Part shown: piece after piece, positions 8,183-17,324 of the stretch
Layout: every line of letters begins with the position of its first letter
Position numbering within the stretch: the first letter of the stretch is position 1
Origin: Maridesulfovibrio sp.
Lineage (GTDB): Bacteria; Desulfobacterota; Desulfovibrionia; Desulfovibrionales; Desulfovibrionaceae
NCBI RefSeq assembly: GCF_963678865.1
Contig: NZ_OY787459.1
Span: forward strand, 2,446,501-2,510,500
Length of the DNA stretch: 64,000 nt
Direction: 5' to 3'
Program-made: the position numbers and the translations under genes
Notes under the pieces: model-generated
What the model was told of the DNA's origin: nothing
Database searches by the model: none
The model's input: the letters and a program-made list of their open reading frames with translations, nothing else

Positions 8183-9067
8183 CTACCGCTGCAACAACCG
8201 CTCTCCGGCATCAACAGAACGGGTCACCCAGACGTTGCCGCCGATGACCGAACCCTTACCGATGGTTACCCGCCCGAGGATGGTGGCCCCGGAGTAAACA
8301 ATTACATCATCTTCCACGATGGGATGACGGGCTATACCCTTGATCAGATTACCTGAATCGTCCTGCGGAAAACTCTTGGCCCCGAGGGTCACGCCCTGAT
8401 AGAGGCGCACGTTACGACCGATGATGCAGGTTTCGCCTATGACAGTACCGGTACCGTGGTCGATAAAAAAGTGCTCGCCCACCTGCGCACCGGGATGGAT
8501 ATCAATTCCTGTCTTGGAATGGGCCATCTCGCCGATGATGCGCGGGATGAGATCCACGTTCAGCTTGTAAAGTTCGTGGGCAATCCGGTGATGGGTCATG
8601 GCTATGATGCTGGGATAGCAGAAAATGGTTTCGCCCGGGCTTTTGGAAGCAGGATCACCCACGTAGGCGGCCTGCACATCCGTTGCCAGCAGACGGCGAA
8701 TTTCCGGCAGCTTTTCCATGAACTGCGAGGCAATGCGCCGGGCATCGGACTCGCAGTCCATACAATTGAATTCATCGGCCTTGCAGAAAAAACAGTGTCC
8801 GCGCAGAATCTGCTCTTCCAGAATCCTGTAAGCCGCATCAAGGTTTCCCCCGATGTGGTAGCGCATGGTCTCGGGCCGGATTTCGGAATCACCGAAATAA
8901 CCGGGAAAAAGAACAGCCCGCAGCCTTTCCACAAATTCGCCCAGCGCATCTACTGAAGGCATGGGACGATCATGTTCAGGCATGTGATACACAGTCTGAT
9001 ATGAATCTTCATCGCACAGGGCGTCCACAACCTTCGTCAGCACAGAGCCGCCGATCTTACTAACCAT
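8183..9067 (-). CDS. cysE: Serine O-acetyltransferase
   Basis: 294 residues. It makes O-acetylserine from serine and acetyl-CoA for cysteine synthesis. The helical N-terminal half is followed by a left-handed beta-helix of hexapeptide repeats (GIDIHPGAQVGEHFFIDHG, GTVIGETCIIGRNVRLYQGV, ATILGRVTIGKGSVIGG). The catalytic His-containing HHRIAHELY and FIDHGTG are present. Unusual is a four-cysteine cluster C92-x2-C95-x6-C102-x2-C105 (HCFFCKADEFNCMDC) in the N-terminal half, not found in the classical E. coli CysE. It could bind zinc or an Fe-S cluster, or be redox-responsive. It is 10 bp downstream of cysK and last in the nifU-nifS-cysK-cysE group. Confidence 0.93.
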   Translation of the reverse strand: MVSKIGGSVLTKVVDALCDEDSYQTVYHMPEHDRPMPSVDALGEFVERLRAVLFPGYFGDSEIRPETMRYHIGGNLDAAYRILEEQILRGHCFFCKADEFNCMDCESDARRIASQFMEKLPEIRRLLATDVQAAYVGDPASKSPGETIFCYPSIIAMTHHRIAHELYKLNVDLIPRIIGEMAHSKTGIDIHPGAQVGEHFFIDHGTGTVIGETCIIGRNVRLYQGVTLGAKSFPQDDSGNLIKGIARHPIVEDDVIVYSGATILGRVTIGKGSVIGGNVWVTRSVDAGERLLQR

Positions 9068-9077
9068 TTTCTAAACC

Positions 9078-10007
9078 TCAGTCCTTGAACAAAGCGGTGC
9101 TCAGATAACGCTCCCCGGTATCGGGAACAATAAACACCACAAGCTTGTCCTTGTTTTCTTCTTTCTTTGCGATCTCCACAGCCGCATGGGCCGCTGCCCC
9201 GGCTGATATACCGCACAAAATACCTTCTTCCTGTATAAGCCTGCGCGACATGGCAATGGCATCTTCATCCGCAACTTTGACAATCTCGTCGATAAGCCCG
9301 GTCTGTAGGACCTCAGGCACAAATCCGGCCCCGATGCCCTGAATGCCATGCGGACCGCCGGAACCTCCAGAGAGAACCGGGGATTTTTCAGGCTCAACCG
9401 CAACAATCCTGACCGCCGGGTTGCGTTTCTTCAGTTCGGCACCGACTCCGGTAAGGGTTCCCCCGGTACCGACTCCGGCCACGAAAATATCCACTTGTCC
9501 GTCAGTATCATCCCATATTTCATTGACGGTTGTATTGCGATGGGCCAGAGGATTGTCCGGGTTGTCGAATTGCAAAGGCAGAAAGGCATCCGGATCACTC
9601 TCCGCAATCTCTTTGGCCTTGTTCACCGCCCCGGTCATGCCCTGAGCTGCCGGGGTAAGCACCAGCTCCGCACCGAACCCCTTGAGCAGGTCCTTGCGCT
9701 CCTGACTCATTGATTCCGGCATGGTCAGGACCAGCTTATAACCTTTCACAGCGCAGACAAAAGCCAACCCGATTCCGGTATTGCCGCTGGTCGGTTCAAC
9801 AACAGTGGCTCCCGGCTTTAGCTCCCCTCGCTTCTCCGCTTCCTCGATCATGGAAACGCCTATGCGGTCTTTAACCGATGAGCACGGGTTAAAAAATTCC
9901 AGTTTGGCTACTACCTGCCCGACACAACCTTCAGTCACTTTATTCAACTTCACCAGCGGAGTATTTCCAACCAGTGTGATCATGGATTCATGGATCTTCA
10001 TGTTCAA
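9078..10007 (-). CDS. cysK: Cysteine synthase (O-acetylserine sulfhydrylase)
   Basis: 309 residues, fold-type II PLP enzyme. The PLP lysine is K46 in [11 protein letters not shown]. The substrate loop is [14 protein letters not shown] and the phosphate-binding loop is [12 protein letters not shown]. It combines O-acetylserine with sulfide to make cysteine, fitting a sulfide-producing host. It sits directly before cysE and after nifS with a 91-bp gap, so cysteine supply and use share a transcription direction. Assignment to CysK rather than cystathionine beta-synthase follows from length and the lack of a CBS domain. Confidence 0.95.
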   Translation of the reverse strand: MNMKIHESMITLVGNTPLVKLNKVTEGCVGQVVAKLEFFNPCSSVKDRIGVSMIEEAEKRGELKPGATVVEPTSGNTGIGLAFVCAVKGYKLVLTMPESMSQERKDLLKGFGAELVLTPAAQGMTGAVNKAKEIAESDPDAFLPLQFDNPDNPLAHRNTTVNEIWDDTDGQVDIFVAGVGTGGTLTGVGAELKKRNPAVRIVAVEPEKSPVLSGGSGGPHGIQGIGAGFVPEVLQTGLIDEIVKVADEDAIAMSRRLIQEEGILCGISAGAAAHAAVEIAKKEENKDKLVVFIVPDTGERYLSTALFKD

Positions 10008-10098
10008 CTCACTTGTTTTCTAAATCCCTGCCTGATTTCAACGCAAAAAGCAAAATTTGGACGAAATTTTACTGCAAATAAAATTTCGCCCTTTAAAT

Positions 10099-11289
10099 TT
10101 AATGGTCGTGATCTTCTACCCAATCCAAGCCTTCGTCGCCGCGCCTGAAGGGAGACATCTCACGCAGCCTGCTGATAATGGGCGGCAGCTCCTTGAGCAC
10201 CAGATCAATATCCTCGTCGGTGTTGTAGGTGGACAAGGAAAAACGAAGCGAACCGTGGGCAAATGTGAACGGCACGCCCATGGCACGAAGCACATGAGAC
10301 GGCTCCAGCGAACCGGAAGTACAGGCCGAACCGGAACTGGCGGCAATCCCGAACTGGTCAAGCATGAGCAGCATGGCCTCGCCTTCGATATACTTGAAAG
10401 CGATGGACAGTGTATTGGGCAGCCTCATTTCCTGATCGCCGTTAATGATGGCCTCGGGGATAGCATCCATAAGTCCCTTTTCGAGACGGTCACGCATGGC
10501 CTTCACACGGGTATTTTCATCCTCGATATTTTTTGCGGCCAGTTCCATGGCAACACCTAGTCCGACAATACCGGGCAGGTTTTCTGTTCCGCCGCGCCTG
10601 CCATGTTCCTGATGCCCGCCGAGCATGAAAGGTCGGAAGGGAGCGTTCTTGCGCACGAACAGGGCGCCGATTCCCTTGGGGGCATGAATCTTGTGCCCGG
10701 AGAGAACAAGATAATCAACAGGCAGTTTCTGAAGATCGATAGCGACTTTACCCACGGCCTGCACGGCATCTGTATGAAAGAGCACACCGCGCTCCTTGGC
10801 TATTTCGGCCATTTCCTGAACAGGAGAAATCACCCCGGATTCGTTGTTGGCATACATGACCGATACAAGAGCGGTATCAGGACGAAAAGCAGTCCGGTAC
10901 TGGTCCATGTCGAACCTGCCCTTGGAATCCACGCTCAAAAAAGTAACATCATAGCCCTTGCGTTCATAATGTTTAGCGACATTGAGAACCGCAGGATGCT
11001 CCACACGAGTGGTTATGAGATGCTTCTTATCCGGCTGTGCTTCAAGGGCGGAGAATATTGCGGTGTTGTCGCCCTCGGTTCCACAGGAGGTAAAAATGAT
11101 CTCAGCAGGATCACAATTCAATCCGGCAGCAACTTTCTGACGGGCCTGCTCCATAAGCATGCCGGACTGACCACCGAGACGGTGCATGGATGAGGGGTTT
11201 CCATATTCCTCTGCAAGCAGGGGCAGAATTGCTTCACGCACTTCAGGAGCGACCATGGTCGTGGCGTTGTTATCGAGATATGCTGTCAT
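10099..11289 (-). CDS. nifS: Cysteine desulfurase, NifS/IscS type
   Basis: 396 residues, aminotransferase class V. The PLP lysine is K200 in LSGHKIHAPKG. The persulfide cysteine is C323 in SSGSACTSGSLEPS. The N-terminus (YLDNNATT) is typical. It removes sulfur from cysteine and passes it to the scaffold encoded 2 bp upstream. The C-terminal tail (after about residue 375) is short and acidic/histidine-containing (EDHDH). The symbol nifS is by context with the three-domain NifU; housekeeping iscS is an equally fair name, since no nitrogenase genes are in view. Confidence 0.93.
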   Translation of the reverse strand: MTAYLDNNATTMVAPEVREAILPLLAEEYGNPSSMHRLGGQSGMLMEQARQKVAAGLNCDPAEIIFTSCGTEGDNTAIFSALEAQPDKKHLITTRVEHPAVLNVAKHYERKGYDVTFLSVDSKGRFDMDQYRTAFRPDTALVSVMYANNESGVISPVQEMAEIAKERGVLFHTDAVQAVGKVAIDLQKLPVDYLVLSGHKIHAPKGIGALFVRKNAPFRPFMLGGHQEHGRRGGTENLPGIVGLGVAMELAAKNIEDENTRVKAMRDRLEKGLMDAIPEAIINGDQEMRLPNTLSIAFKYIEGEAMLLMLDQFGIAASSGSACTSGSLEPSHVLRAMGVPFTFAHGSLRFSLSTYNTDEDIDLVLKELPPIISRLREMSPFRRGDEGLDWVEDHDH

Positions 11290-11291
11290 GA

Positions 11292-12131
11292 CTAGCCCTC
11301 CTGCACGTTTATTTCAGGTTCCACGGTTTCCCTTAAACGGCGCTCTACAAAGTCCTTGAGGGTCCGTCCGCTGGAAGGACAGCCGACACAGGCTCCGCGC
11401 AGGGAGACGATAACTTCATGTCCATCGATGTCGATGAGCTCAATATCTCCGCCATCCTTGTTCAGAGCCGGACGGATTTCCTCGTCAATAACCTTGGTTA
11501 CCAGCTGGAACCGCTTGATATTAGTCAGCTTGGCAGGCTTTTCCGGTTCCGGAACAGGCTTTGAGGACTCACCGGTAAGAACTTCATTGAGGATTTCCTC
11601 GATGCGTCCGTGACATTCCTCGCAACCGCCACCGGCCTTGGTGAAGTTGGTCACCTCTTCAAGGGTGGTAAGCTTGTTTTCCTTTACAGCACGTATGATC
11701 TGGACGTCAGTAACGCCAAAGCACTTACAGACAATTTCACCTTCAGGTGCCGGAGCAGCTTCAAGCCCCCGGTACTTACGGATAGCATCTTCAAGAGCTT
11801 CCTGCCCCATTACGGAACAGTGCATCTTCTCCTTGGGCAATCCCCCAAGAGCCTCGGCAATCTCCTTGTTGGTCACTTTTGAAGCTTCATCAAGGGTCAT
11901 CCCCTTGATCAACTCAGTAAGTACGGAACTGGAGGCGATGGCACTGGCACAGCCGAAAGTTTGAAACTTGGCATCTACAATACGTTCCTGATCATCAATT
12001 TTTAGAAACAGCCTAAGTGCATCACCACAGGAGAGTGAACCTACTTCACCGATGGCATCTGCGTCTTCAATCACCCCGACATTCTTGGGGTTGAGAAAAT
12101 GCTCTTGAACCTTACTTGTATATTCCCACAT
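11292..12131 (-). CDS. nifU: Three-domain Fe-S cluster scaffold NifU
   Basis: 279 residues with the full NifU architecture. An IscU-like domain (residues 1-125) has ligand cysteines C35, C61 and C105. A BFD-like [2Fe-2S] domain has C135, C137, C170 and C173. A C-terminal NifU domain (about 207-275) has the CVGC pair C248/C251. It builds clusters from sulfur delivered by the adjacent desulfurase. First gene of the nifU-nifS-cysK-cysE direction; AGGAAAA precedes the ATG. The 375 bp upstream hold a palindromic operator candidate and a hairpin, listed separately. Confidence 0.95.
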   Translation of the reverse strand: MWEYTSKVQEHFLNPKNVGVIEDADAIGEVGSLSCGDALRLFLKIDDQERIVDAKFQTFGCASAIASSSVLTELIKGMTLDEASKVTNKEIAEALGGLPKEKMHCSVMGQEALEDAIRKYRGLEAAPAPEGEIVCKCFGVTDVQIIRAVKENKLTTLEEVTNFTKAGGGCEECHGRIEEILNEVLTGESSKPVPEPEKPAKLTNIKRFQLVTKVIDEEIRPALNKDGGDIELIDIDGHEVIVSLRGACVGCPSSGRTLKDFVERRLRETVEPEINVQEG

Positions 12132-12256
12132 ATTTTCCTCCGCATATCATCCGTTTTCGGATAGCTTGATTCATGTTTATTAGATTATTCTGATTATATC
12201 CTCTTCCGCTAAACTTCGGAAGGGAAACGATCAGTCTCGTATTAAGTTCTAATTCT

Positions 12257-12271
12257 ATACCATTTTGGTAT
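12257..12271. promoter_or_regulatory. Palindromic operator candidate upstream of nifU
   Basis: ATACCA-TTT-TGGTAT is a perfect 6-bp inverted repeat in the AT-rich region 126 bp before the nifU start. Rrf2-type (IscR-like) regulators commonly control such operons, but this sequence does not clearly match any motif I can recall, so the regulator is unknown. Confidence 0.4.
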
Positions 12272-12353
12272 GAATTATTTTACGCTCAAGACCTTTGCTT
12301 AGCAAGTATTTTATACCTTTACAGTAGATATTAGGTTGCAATCCTTAAATGGC

Positions 12354-12382
12354 AAGTGGGGAGAACTGAGTTCTCCCCACTT
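12354..12382. terminator. Strong hairpin between butyrate kinase and nifU
   Basis: AAGTGGGGAGAA pairs perfectly with TTCTCCCCACTT around a 5-nt loop. It lies downstream of the butyrate kinase gene on the minus strand and probably ends that transcript, although no clean T-run follows on either strand. The rest of 12132-12506 shows no coding potential. Confidence 0.6.
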
Positions 12383-12506
12383 GTTATCAACAAAAACAAC
12401 AAAATTATATTAAAAGTCTGCGGAACTTAAACCCAGTTGCATAAATCTGCAGAACAAAAAAATTCAGCTCGCCGAGAGCAACCAATCCAGCACCTACGCC
12501 AACGTC

Positions 12507-13595
12507 TTAACTATGGTATTGCTGCGGTTGCATCTCTCCGCGCAATACAGCCAATCCACCCCGGCCCATCACTTCCATTTCTTCGAGGCCGGTGACTACT
12601 TTTACCGGGGCAATAAATCCGAGCACATCCTCCACCGCCTTAACCAGCAATTCACTGCGCGCAACACCGCCGGTAAGGATAATGGCATCTACAGGACGCT
12701 TCTCTGGATCATCCTTCATCAATGCCGGGATAAAGGAGCAAATATGCTTACAGGAATTGTAAACCAGCGCCTCCAGTACAAGACGGGCATCCTCATCCCC
12801 TTCTTCCATGCGGGCCTGGGCTTCACGCATATCGTTGGTTCCAAGCAATCCCAGAACCCCGGACCGGGAAGTGATCACCTTACGCATTTCATCAAAAGTA
12901 TACTGACCGGACTCCACAAGATTGAGAACCGGCAGGATAGGCAATGAACCGGACCGCTCGGGGCTGAACGGCCCCTCCCCGTCAAGGGCATTGATGACAT
13001 CAACAACCTTGCCGTACCTGTGGGCTCCAATGGAAACACCGCCACCCATATGGCTGACAATGAATTTTGCCCGTTCGTACTCCAGCCCCATTTCAGCGGC
13101 AACACTGCGGGCAACTCCCCGCTGGCTCAAGGCATGGAAAACACTGCGCCTCTTAATCTCCGGCAACCCGGTAACCTTGGCCACAGGATCCATTTCATCT
13201 GTAACTACCGGGTCCATGATCATGGACGGCACACTCCAGTATTCCGCAAATTCACGGGCGAGTATGGCTCCGAGATTACAGGGGTGGGCACCGTAACGTG
13301 CGTTCTCAAGATCTGAAATCATTTCATCGTTGATTGAATACGGACCGCCGGAGATGGGCTTAAGCAAACCTCCGCGGCCAACTACCATATCAGGTGTTCC
13401 TTCCTCAATCTTATCTTTAATAAGCTCCATAACAGCTGCACTGCGAAACTCTTTCTGCTCCATTACAGAGGAAAATCTATCTATTCTTTCACGGGGATGG
13501 CTTACTTCAGCATCAAAGCACAGCTTCTCTTCGTTGAATATCGCCACTTTGGTTGATGTTGATCCGGGATTAATTACAAGAATTCTCGAACCCAT
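12507..13595 (-). CDS. buk: Butyrate kinase
   Basis: 362 residues of the acetate/butyrate kinase (ASKHA) family. Landmarks are the N-terminal phosphate loop ILVINPGSTSTKVAIF, SHMGGGVSIGAHRYGKV, and AIILTGGVARSELLV near the C-terminus. It interconverts butyrate plus ATP and butyryl phosphate. Length and motifs fit Buk rather than acetate kinase (about 400 residues). No phosphotransbutyrylase gene is adjacent, so a branched-chain or other short-chain acyl kinase role is possible. Divergent from the TetR gene at 13775, its likely regulator by position. Confidence 0.9.
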   Translation of the reverse strand: MGSRILVINPGSTSTKVAIFNEEKLCFDAEVSHPRERIDRFSSVMEQKEFRSAAVMELIKDKIEEGTPDMVVGRGGLLKPISGGPYSINDEMISDLENARYGAHPCNLGAILAREFAEYWSVPSMIMDPVVTDEMDPVAKVTGLPEIKRRSVFHALSQRGVARSVAAEMGLEYERAKFIVSHMGGGVSIGAHRYGKVVDVINALDGEGPFSPERSGSLPILPVLNLVESGQYTFDEMRKVITSRSGVLGLLGTNDMREAQARMEEGDEDARLVLEALVYNSCKHICSFIPALMKDDPEKRPVDAIILTGGVARSELLVKAVEDVLGFIAPVKVVTGLEEMEVMGRGGLAVLRGEMQPQQYHS

Positions 13596-13705
13596 TCATT
13601 CTCTCCGTAAGTTTGTTACAAGTTTGAGTTTCAGCATTATGTGCTAAAATAGGAAAAAACAAAAGCAACACTCTACGATCCCGGACTCCTTGACTAAAAT
13701 CAGCA

Positions 13706-13734
13706 GAGAGTTACAGTCTAAAATATGGTATAAT
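13706..13734 (+). promoter_or_regulatory. Promoter for the TetR gene at 13775, extended -10 type
   Basis: TATAAT at 13729-13734 is preceded by TGG, giving an extended -10. The -35 (around 13706, GAGAGT) is weak with a 17-bp spacer. The site is about 40 bp before the ATG, in the divergent buk/TetR region. Confidence 0.55.
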
Positions 13735-13774
13735 TATAAATACAAACAAAATCTTTCAACAAAAGGCCGCCAAT

Positions 13775-14413
13775 ATGACTTTAAAAGTAGTGCCCATCAA
13801 TACCCTGACTGCAACACGCAGAAAAATCCTGCATGCTGCCTACAGATGTGCAGCCAAAAAAGGATTCAATAATCTTGATGTGGATGAAATTACACTCAAG
13901 GCCGGGGTAACCCGCAAGACCCTTTACAGCTACTTTAACGGTCTGGAAAAACTGATGAGTGAATTGGCTGTATCCGGAATCTACTGGCCGACCACCGAAG
14001 AACTGCTGTCCAATGCCCCTGAAGAATTCCCTGAAATAGAGCCGGAAAAACAGGTCGCGGCTTTTTTCACCGCCCTGCGCAGAACCCTTGAAACCAGACC
14101 GGACACCTTACGTCTGCTGGCTTGGGAAATGCTGGAACGCACACCGCTCTCTGACCTACTGGAAGATGTAAGGGTGCGAACCGCACTGGAATTCTTCGAA
14201 CACATGACCCCGGATGTACCCGATGACGTGGATCTGGCCGCAGCTGTTGCAATTCTCGGCGGGGCAATTTCATACCTATCCATTCGCTCGCTGAATACCA
14301 AACATTACGGAGGAGTCAGCCTGCAGGACGAGATCGGCTGGGACCGCATGGAAGCGAGCATGCAGAATATGTTGAGAGGGCTGCTCTGTTTAAAGCAGGA
14401 GCCCGTGGATTAA
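13775..14413 (+). CDS. TetR/AcrR family transcriptional regulator
   Basis: 212 residues. The N-terminal helix-turn-helix spans about residues 12-58 (RRKILHAAYRCAAKKGFNN, then GVTRKTLYSYFNGLEKL). The C-terminal ligand domain is divergent. Its gene faces away from the butyrate kinase gene, so it may control that gene or itself. It ends 5 bp before the end of a convergent small membrane-protein gene. The ligand cannot be told from sequence. Confidence 0.88.
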   Translation: MTLKVVPINTLTATRRKILHAAYRCAAKKGFNNLDVDEITLKAGVTRKTLYSYFNGLEKLMSELAVSGIYWPTTEELLSNAPEEFPEIEPEKQVAAFFTALRRTLETRPDTLRLLAWEMLERTPLSDLLEDVRVRTALEFFEHMTPDVPDDVDLAAAVAILGGAISYLSIRSLNTKHYGGVSLQDEIGWDRMEASMQNMLRGLLCLKQEPVD

Positions 14414-14418
14414 ATCCG

Positions 14419-14718
14419 TTACTTACGCATTCTGAAAAACATAACCAGCGGCGAAAAAACAACCATGACCAGCATGGCGAGCTGTGCGGACAAGACCTGC
14501 TGCGCTCCGAGACTGACCCCGAGCACAATCAGGAACCAGGGAATCCAGCCCGCTACATAGACCTGTCCAGCTGGCCCGAAAATAAAACAAAGCAGCAATC
14601 CGATCCAGAGAACGCCCGGCTTTGAACGACGCAGCCTGGTCCCCAGCACGAAGGGCAGCACTGTTGCGCCGAGAATAATGATCACGGTCAGAATAATATT
14701 CAGAGTAGATGGGTCCAT
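14419..14718 (-). CDS. Small multi-pass membrane protein
   Basis: 99 residues, strongly hydrophobic. Segments at about 7-26, 36-57, 59-75 and 78-95 could cross the membrane, separated by a basic loop (GTRLRRSKPG). AAGGAGCC precedes the ATG. I do not recognise a family. It is convergent with the TetR gene. A 297-bp gap separates it from the next TetR gene at 15016; I see no further gene there. Confidence 0.65.
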   Translation of the reverse strand: MDPSTLNIILTVIIILGATVLPFVLGTRLRRSKPGVLWIGLLLCFIFGPAGQVYVAGWIPWFLIVLGVSLGAQQVLSAQLAMLVMVVFSPLVMFFRMRK

Positions 14719-15015
14719 ACTGGCTCCTTTTTAGTGGTGAATGGAGATTATCAGGAGTGTTTTTTGTGGGCAAGTAAAGGAGTTCACAAAAACAGAATAG
14801 TTCCGGCAAGGCTTAATGTGTCCTGTTAATGCAATTTAACGTCATTATACCCTGATTCATCATGCAGGTTATCCCAAAAAAGCACTACCCTATTTGACCG
14901 CACAATCAATCCGGCCTATAAAAGCGCAAGCGAGCAAACATATAACGGCAGACTTTTTCCGGTCCATTCCGAGAGTGAGCCTGATCGTAAACCTTTAACG
15001 TGCCAGCGAGGGGCC

Positions 15016-15600
15016 ATGAAAGGTAAAAACAAAAAAGACGCAATTCTGTATGCGGCTCAAGAAATTTTCGGGCGTTACGGCTATGCCGGAACCACTGTGA
15101 AAATGATCTCTGAACGGGCGGGCGTGGCATTCGGACTTGTCTCTCATTATTTCGGGTCAAAAGAGGAGCTGTTCATCACTGCCGGGGTGGCAATTGTTGA
15201 GGACCTCACAGAATATCTGAGCGCGGAAACCCGCAAGGCGGAGAGTGGACTGGAAGGTATTCAGACCTTCATGCGCAGCTATCTGAGCTATACCCTGCAA
15301 CACCGCAATACCTTTCCGGTGCTGCTGCGCTGCTCCCCGTTTTCCGACGTTCAGATTGAGTTGGACCGGACCCGCATTGCTGTGAAATTCCAGCAGCTTT
15401 TAAATGTCATCCGCGAATCGGTCGAACGCGGCATTGAGGACGGTTCCATCCGCGGTCTTTCTGTCGACGATACCACCACAATTGTCTACTCCAACATAGT
15501 AGGTACAGTCAGGACCAGATTTCTCTCCCCTTACGACCTGCCCAACCTCTACGAAGAGACCACCGACTTCGTGGTCCGCAGCATACGGTCCCGAGACTAA
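15016..15600 (+). CDS. TetR/AcrR family transcriptional regulator
   Basis: 194 residues. HTH at about 8-55 (ILYAAQEIFGRYGYAGTTV, then FGLVSHYFGSKEELF), followed by a TetR_C-like ligand domain. It is separated by a good terminator from the DUF1007/NicO pair on the same strand; control of that metal-export pair is a positional guess only. The region before the ATG has GCGAGGGGCC as ribosome-binding site. Confidence 0.87.
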   Translation: MKGKNKKDAILYAAQEIFGRYGYAGTTVKMISERAGVAFGLVSHYFGSKEELFITAGVAIVEDLTEYLSAETRKAESGLEGIQTFMRSYLSYTLQHRNTFPVLLRCSPFSDVQIELDRTRIAVKFQQLLNVIRESVERGIEDGSIRGLSVDDTTTIVYSNIVGTVRTRFLSPYDLPNLYEETTDFVVRSIRSRD

Positions 15601-15624
15601 ACATTCCGCTTTTAAAAAATTGTT

Positions 15625-15655
15625 GCCGCACATCCTCTGGCTGTGCGGCTTTTTT
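15625..15655 (+). terminator. Rho-independent terminator after the TetR gene
   Basis: GCCGCACA pairs with TGTGCGGC around a 9-nt loop and is followed by TTTTTTG. Confidence 0.92.
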
Positions 15656-15699
15656 GTTCCCTGCTTGACAGTTTTTATATCATCCTCCATCTTGCCTGC

Positions 15700-16335
15700 A
15701 TGCAAATTCTTTTCGACAATAATTCAGGAAAACGCACGGCTGTTTTCTATTCTTTTATTCTAGCGTGCGCCCTGCTCTCATGCCTGTTTGCCCCCGTAAA
15801 AGCGTCCGCCCATCCGCACGTATTTGTGGACTGTTCCCTGACCTTTGAATTCAACGACAAAGGCCTTGCCGGTGTACGTCAAAAGTGGTGGTTCGACGAA
15901 ATGTTCGCGACTATGATCCTCGGAGACTTCGACAAGAACCACGATAACAAACTCACCCCGGACGAGGCTTCCGCCCTTGAGCAGGGGGCTTTTGTCAACC
16001 TCAAGAACTTTAACTACTTCACACGCATCCTTGTGGATGGCAAAGAGCAAAGCCCTATTGAAGCCGTTGAATTCAAGCCCACTGTTGAAGACGGCACTCT
16101 TGTTTATGATTTTTTCGTACCCCTGAATATTACCGACAGCGACAAGCACGTGGTTATGGTCGCCATTTTTGATGAGAGCTTCTACACATCAGTACAGATG
16201 GACCCCCAAAACAAACTGCTGGGAACTAACGGACAATTTCAGACCAGCCTCACTTTGAAGCCGGTTGCGGAAATGGCTTATTTCTTCGACCAGATAGTTC
16301 CTGAAGCCGCCGTACTGACCTTCCAGCCCAAGTAA
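15700..16335 (+). CDS. Exported DUF1007 family protein, partner of a NicO transporter
   Basis: 211 residues from the ATG at 15700. The open frame extends back to 15643, but that would start inside the preceding terminator. A signal peptide ends near ASAHPHVFVD, the conserved DUF1007 start. An EF-hand-like loop DFDKNHDNKLTPDE is visible near residue 80, suggesting calcium binding. DUF1007 proteins are regularly found with NicO/RcnA-type nickel-cobalt transporters, as here (stop and start overlap by 1 bp). It probably acts in the periplasm as an accessory or metal-binding subunit. Confidence 0.8.
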   Translation: MQILFDNNSGKRTAVFYSFILACALLSCLFAPVKASAHPHVFVDCSLTFEFNDKGLAGVRQKWWFDEMFATMILGDFDKNHDNKLTPDEASALEQGAFVNLKNFNYFTRILVDGKEQSPIEAVEFKPTVEDGTLVYDFFVPLNITDSDKHVVMVAIFDESFYTSVQMDPQNKLLGTNGQFQTSLTLKPVAEMAYFFDQIVPEAAVLTFQPK

Positions 16336-17324
16336 TGATAATTATGAAAAATACATACATCCTGACTATCTTGATATTGACTCTTACTTTCGCATTCGCC
16401 GCATCCACGGCAAAAGCGCAGCAGAACAATCCCTTTCTGGCTCCGCAAAAGCAGGAAACCAATCAACATAAAATCAGTCAAGGCTCAGCCTCCTCCCCTT
16501 TCGGAACTAAAGCTCCGGCGTCAAAAGTGGCACCAAAAGACTGGACCGGCGGGGCCTACGCCAAGGTCATGTTCAAAATTACCATGATGCAGAAAGAAAT
16601 ACGGACCAGACTGACCGGTTTTGCCCGAGACATAAAAAACGATCCCTACGGAAAGTCGCTCTGGATGTTCCTCATTTTTGCATTCATGTACGGAATCGTC
16701 CATGCAGTGGGGCCGGGACACGGCAAATCTGTAGTCTGCGCCTATTTCATATCAAGGGGGGGCTCCATGTTCGCCGCAGCTTTCATGTCGTGGGTTATAA
16801 CCATTGTACATGTCGGTTCAGCAACTCTGGCTGTCTGCCTTGCCTATTTATTCCTGAAAAACGGCATGGCCGGTTTTGAAACCTTCAACCGCCACCTCCA
16901 GACAGCAAGCTACGGGCTGGTGGCACTGATCGGTCTCTGGCTACTGCTTGAGGCTTTACGCTCTTTCAATAAAAATGAACGGGACAAATGCGAAGCCGAA
17001 GGTCAGGGGTCCCTCAAAGAAATAGCCACAGTCGCCTTTGTAACCGGGATTATCCCCTGCCCGGGAGCGGCCATCATACTGGTTTACACTCTTTCCACCG
17101 GAATACTCCCGGCCGGACTCATAGCCATGTTTTTTATGGCGACGGGCATGGCCGTAACAACCTCCGGTTTTGCCCTTATTGCCGCAAAAGCACGTAATGT
17201 TATGGACCGCAGCAGCTTCGCCCGAAGCGTCAGAATAGTTTACTCTGTAATCTCTCTGCTTGGAGCAGTTGTGGTGACCGGATTCGGCCTGATCATGCTC
17301 TCGGCTCATCTCTCCCTGATCTAA
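16335..17324 (+). CDS. Nickel/cobalt transporter, NicO/RcnA family
   Basis: 329 residues. N-terminal signal or first membrane segment, then a Pro/Gln-rich periplasmic linker (30-95). Six or so transmembrane helices follow from about residue 112. The family signature HAVGPGHGKS sits near 125-134 and the second-half motif GIIPCPGAAI near 240. It probably exports Ni(II) or Co(II), or moves another divalent metal. The ATG overlaps the stop of the DUF1007 gene; a second ATG lies 9 bp downstream. Which metal it carries cannot be decided from sequence. Confidence 0.85.
   Translation: MIIMKNTYILTILILTLTFAFAASTAKAQQNNPFLAPQKQETNQHKISQGSASSPFGTKAPASKVAPKDWTGGAYAKVMFKITMMQKEIRTRLTGFARDIKNDPYGKSLWMFLIFAFMYGIVHAVGPGHGKSVVCAYFISRGGSMFAAAFMSWVITIVHVGSATLAVCLAYLFLKNGMAGFETFNRHLQTASYGLVALIGLWLLLEALRSFNKNERDKCEAEGQGSLKEIATVAFVTGIIPCPGAAIILVYTLSTGILPAGLIAMFFMATGMAVTTSGFALIAAKARNVMDRSSFARSVRIVYSVISLLGAVVVTGFGLIMLSAHLSLI

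Noticed and set aside
10603-11193. 196-residue plus-strand frame opposite nifS
   Set aside because: nifS has intact active-site K200 and C323; the opposite frame has no recognisable domain.
13690-13872. Short plus-strand frame overlapping the TetR start
   Set aside because: Covers the promoter and HTH of the TetR gene in another frame; no separate evidence.
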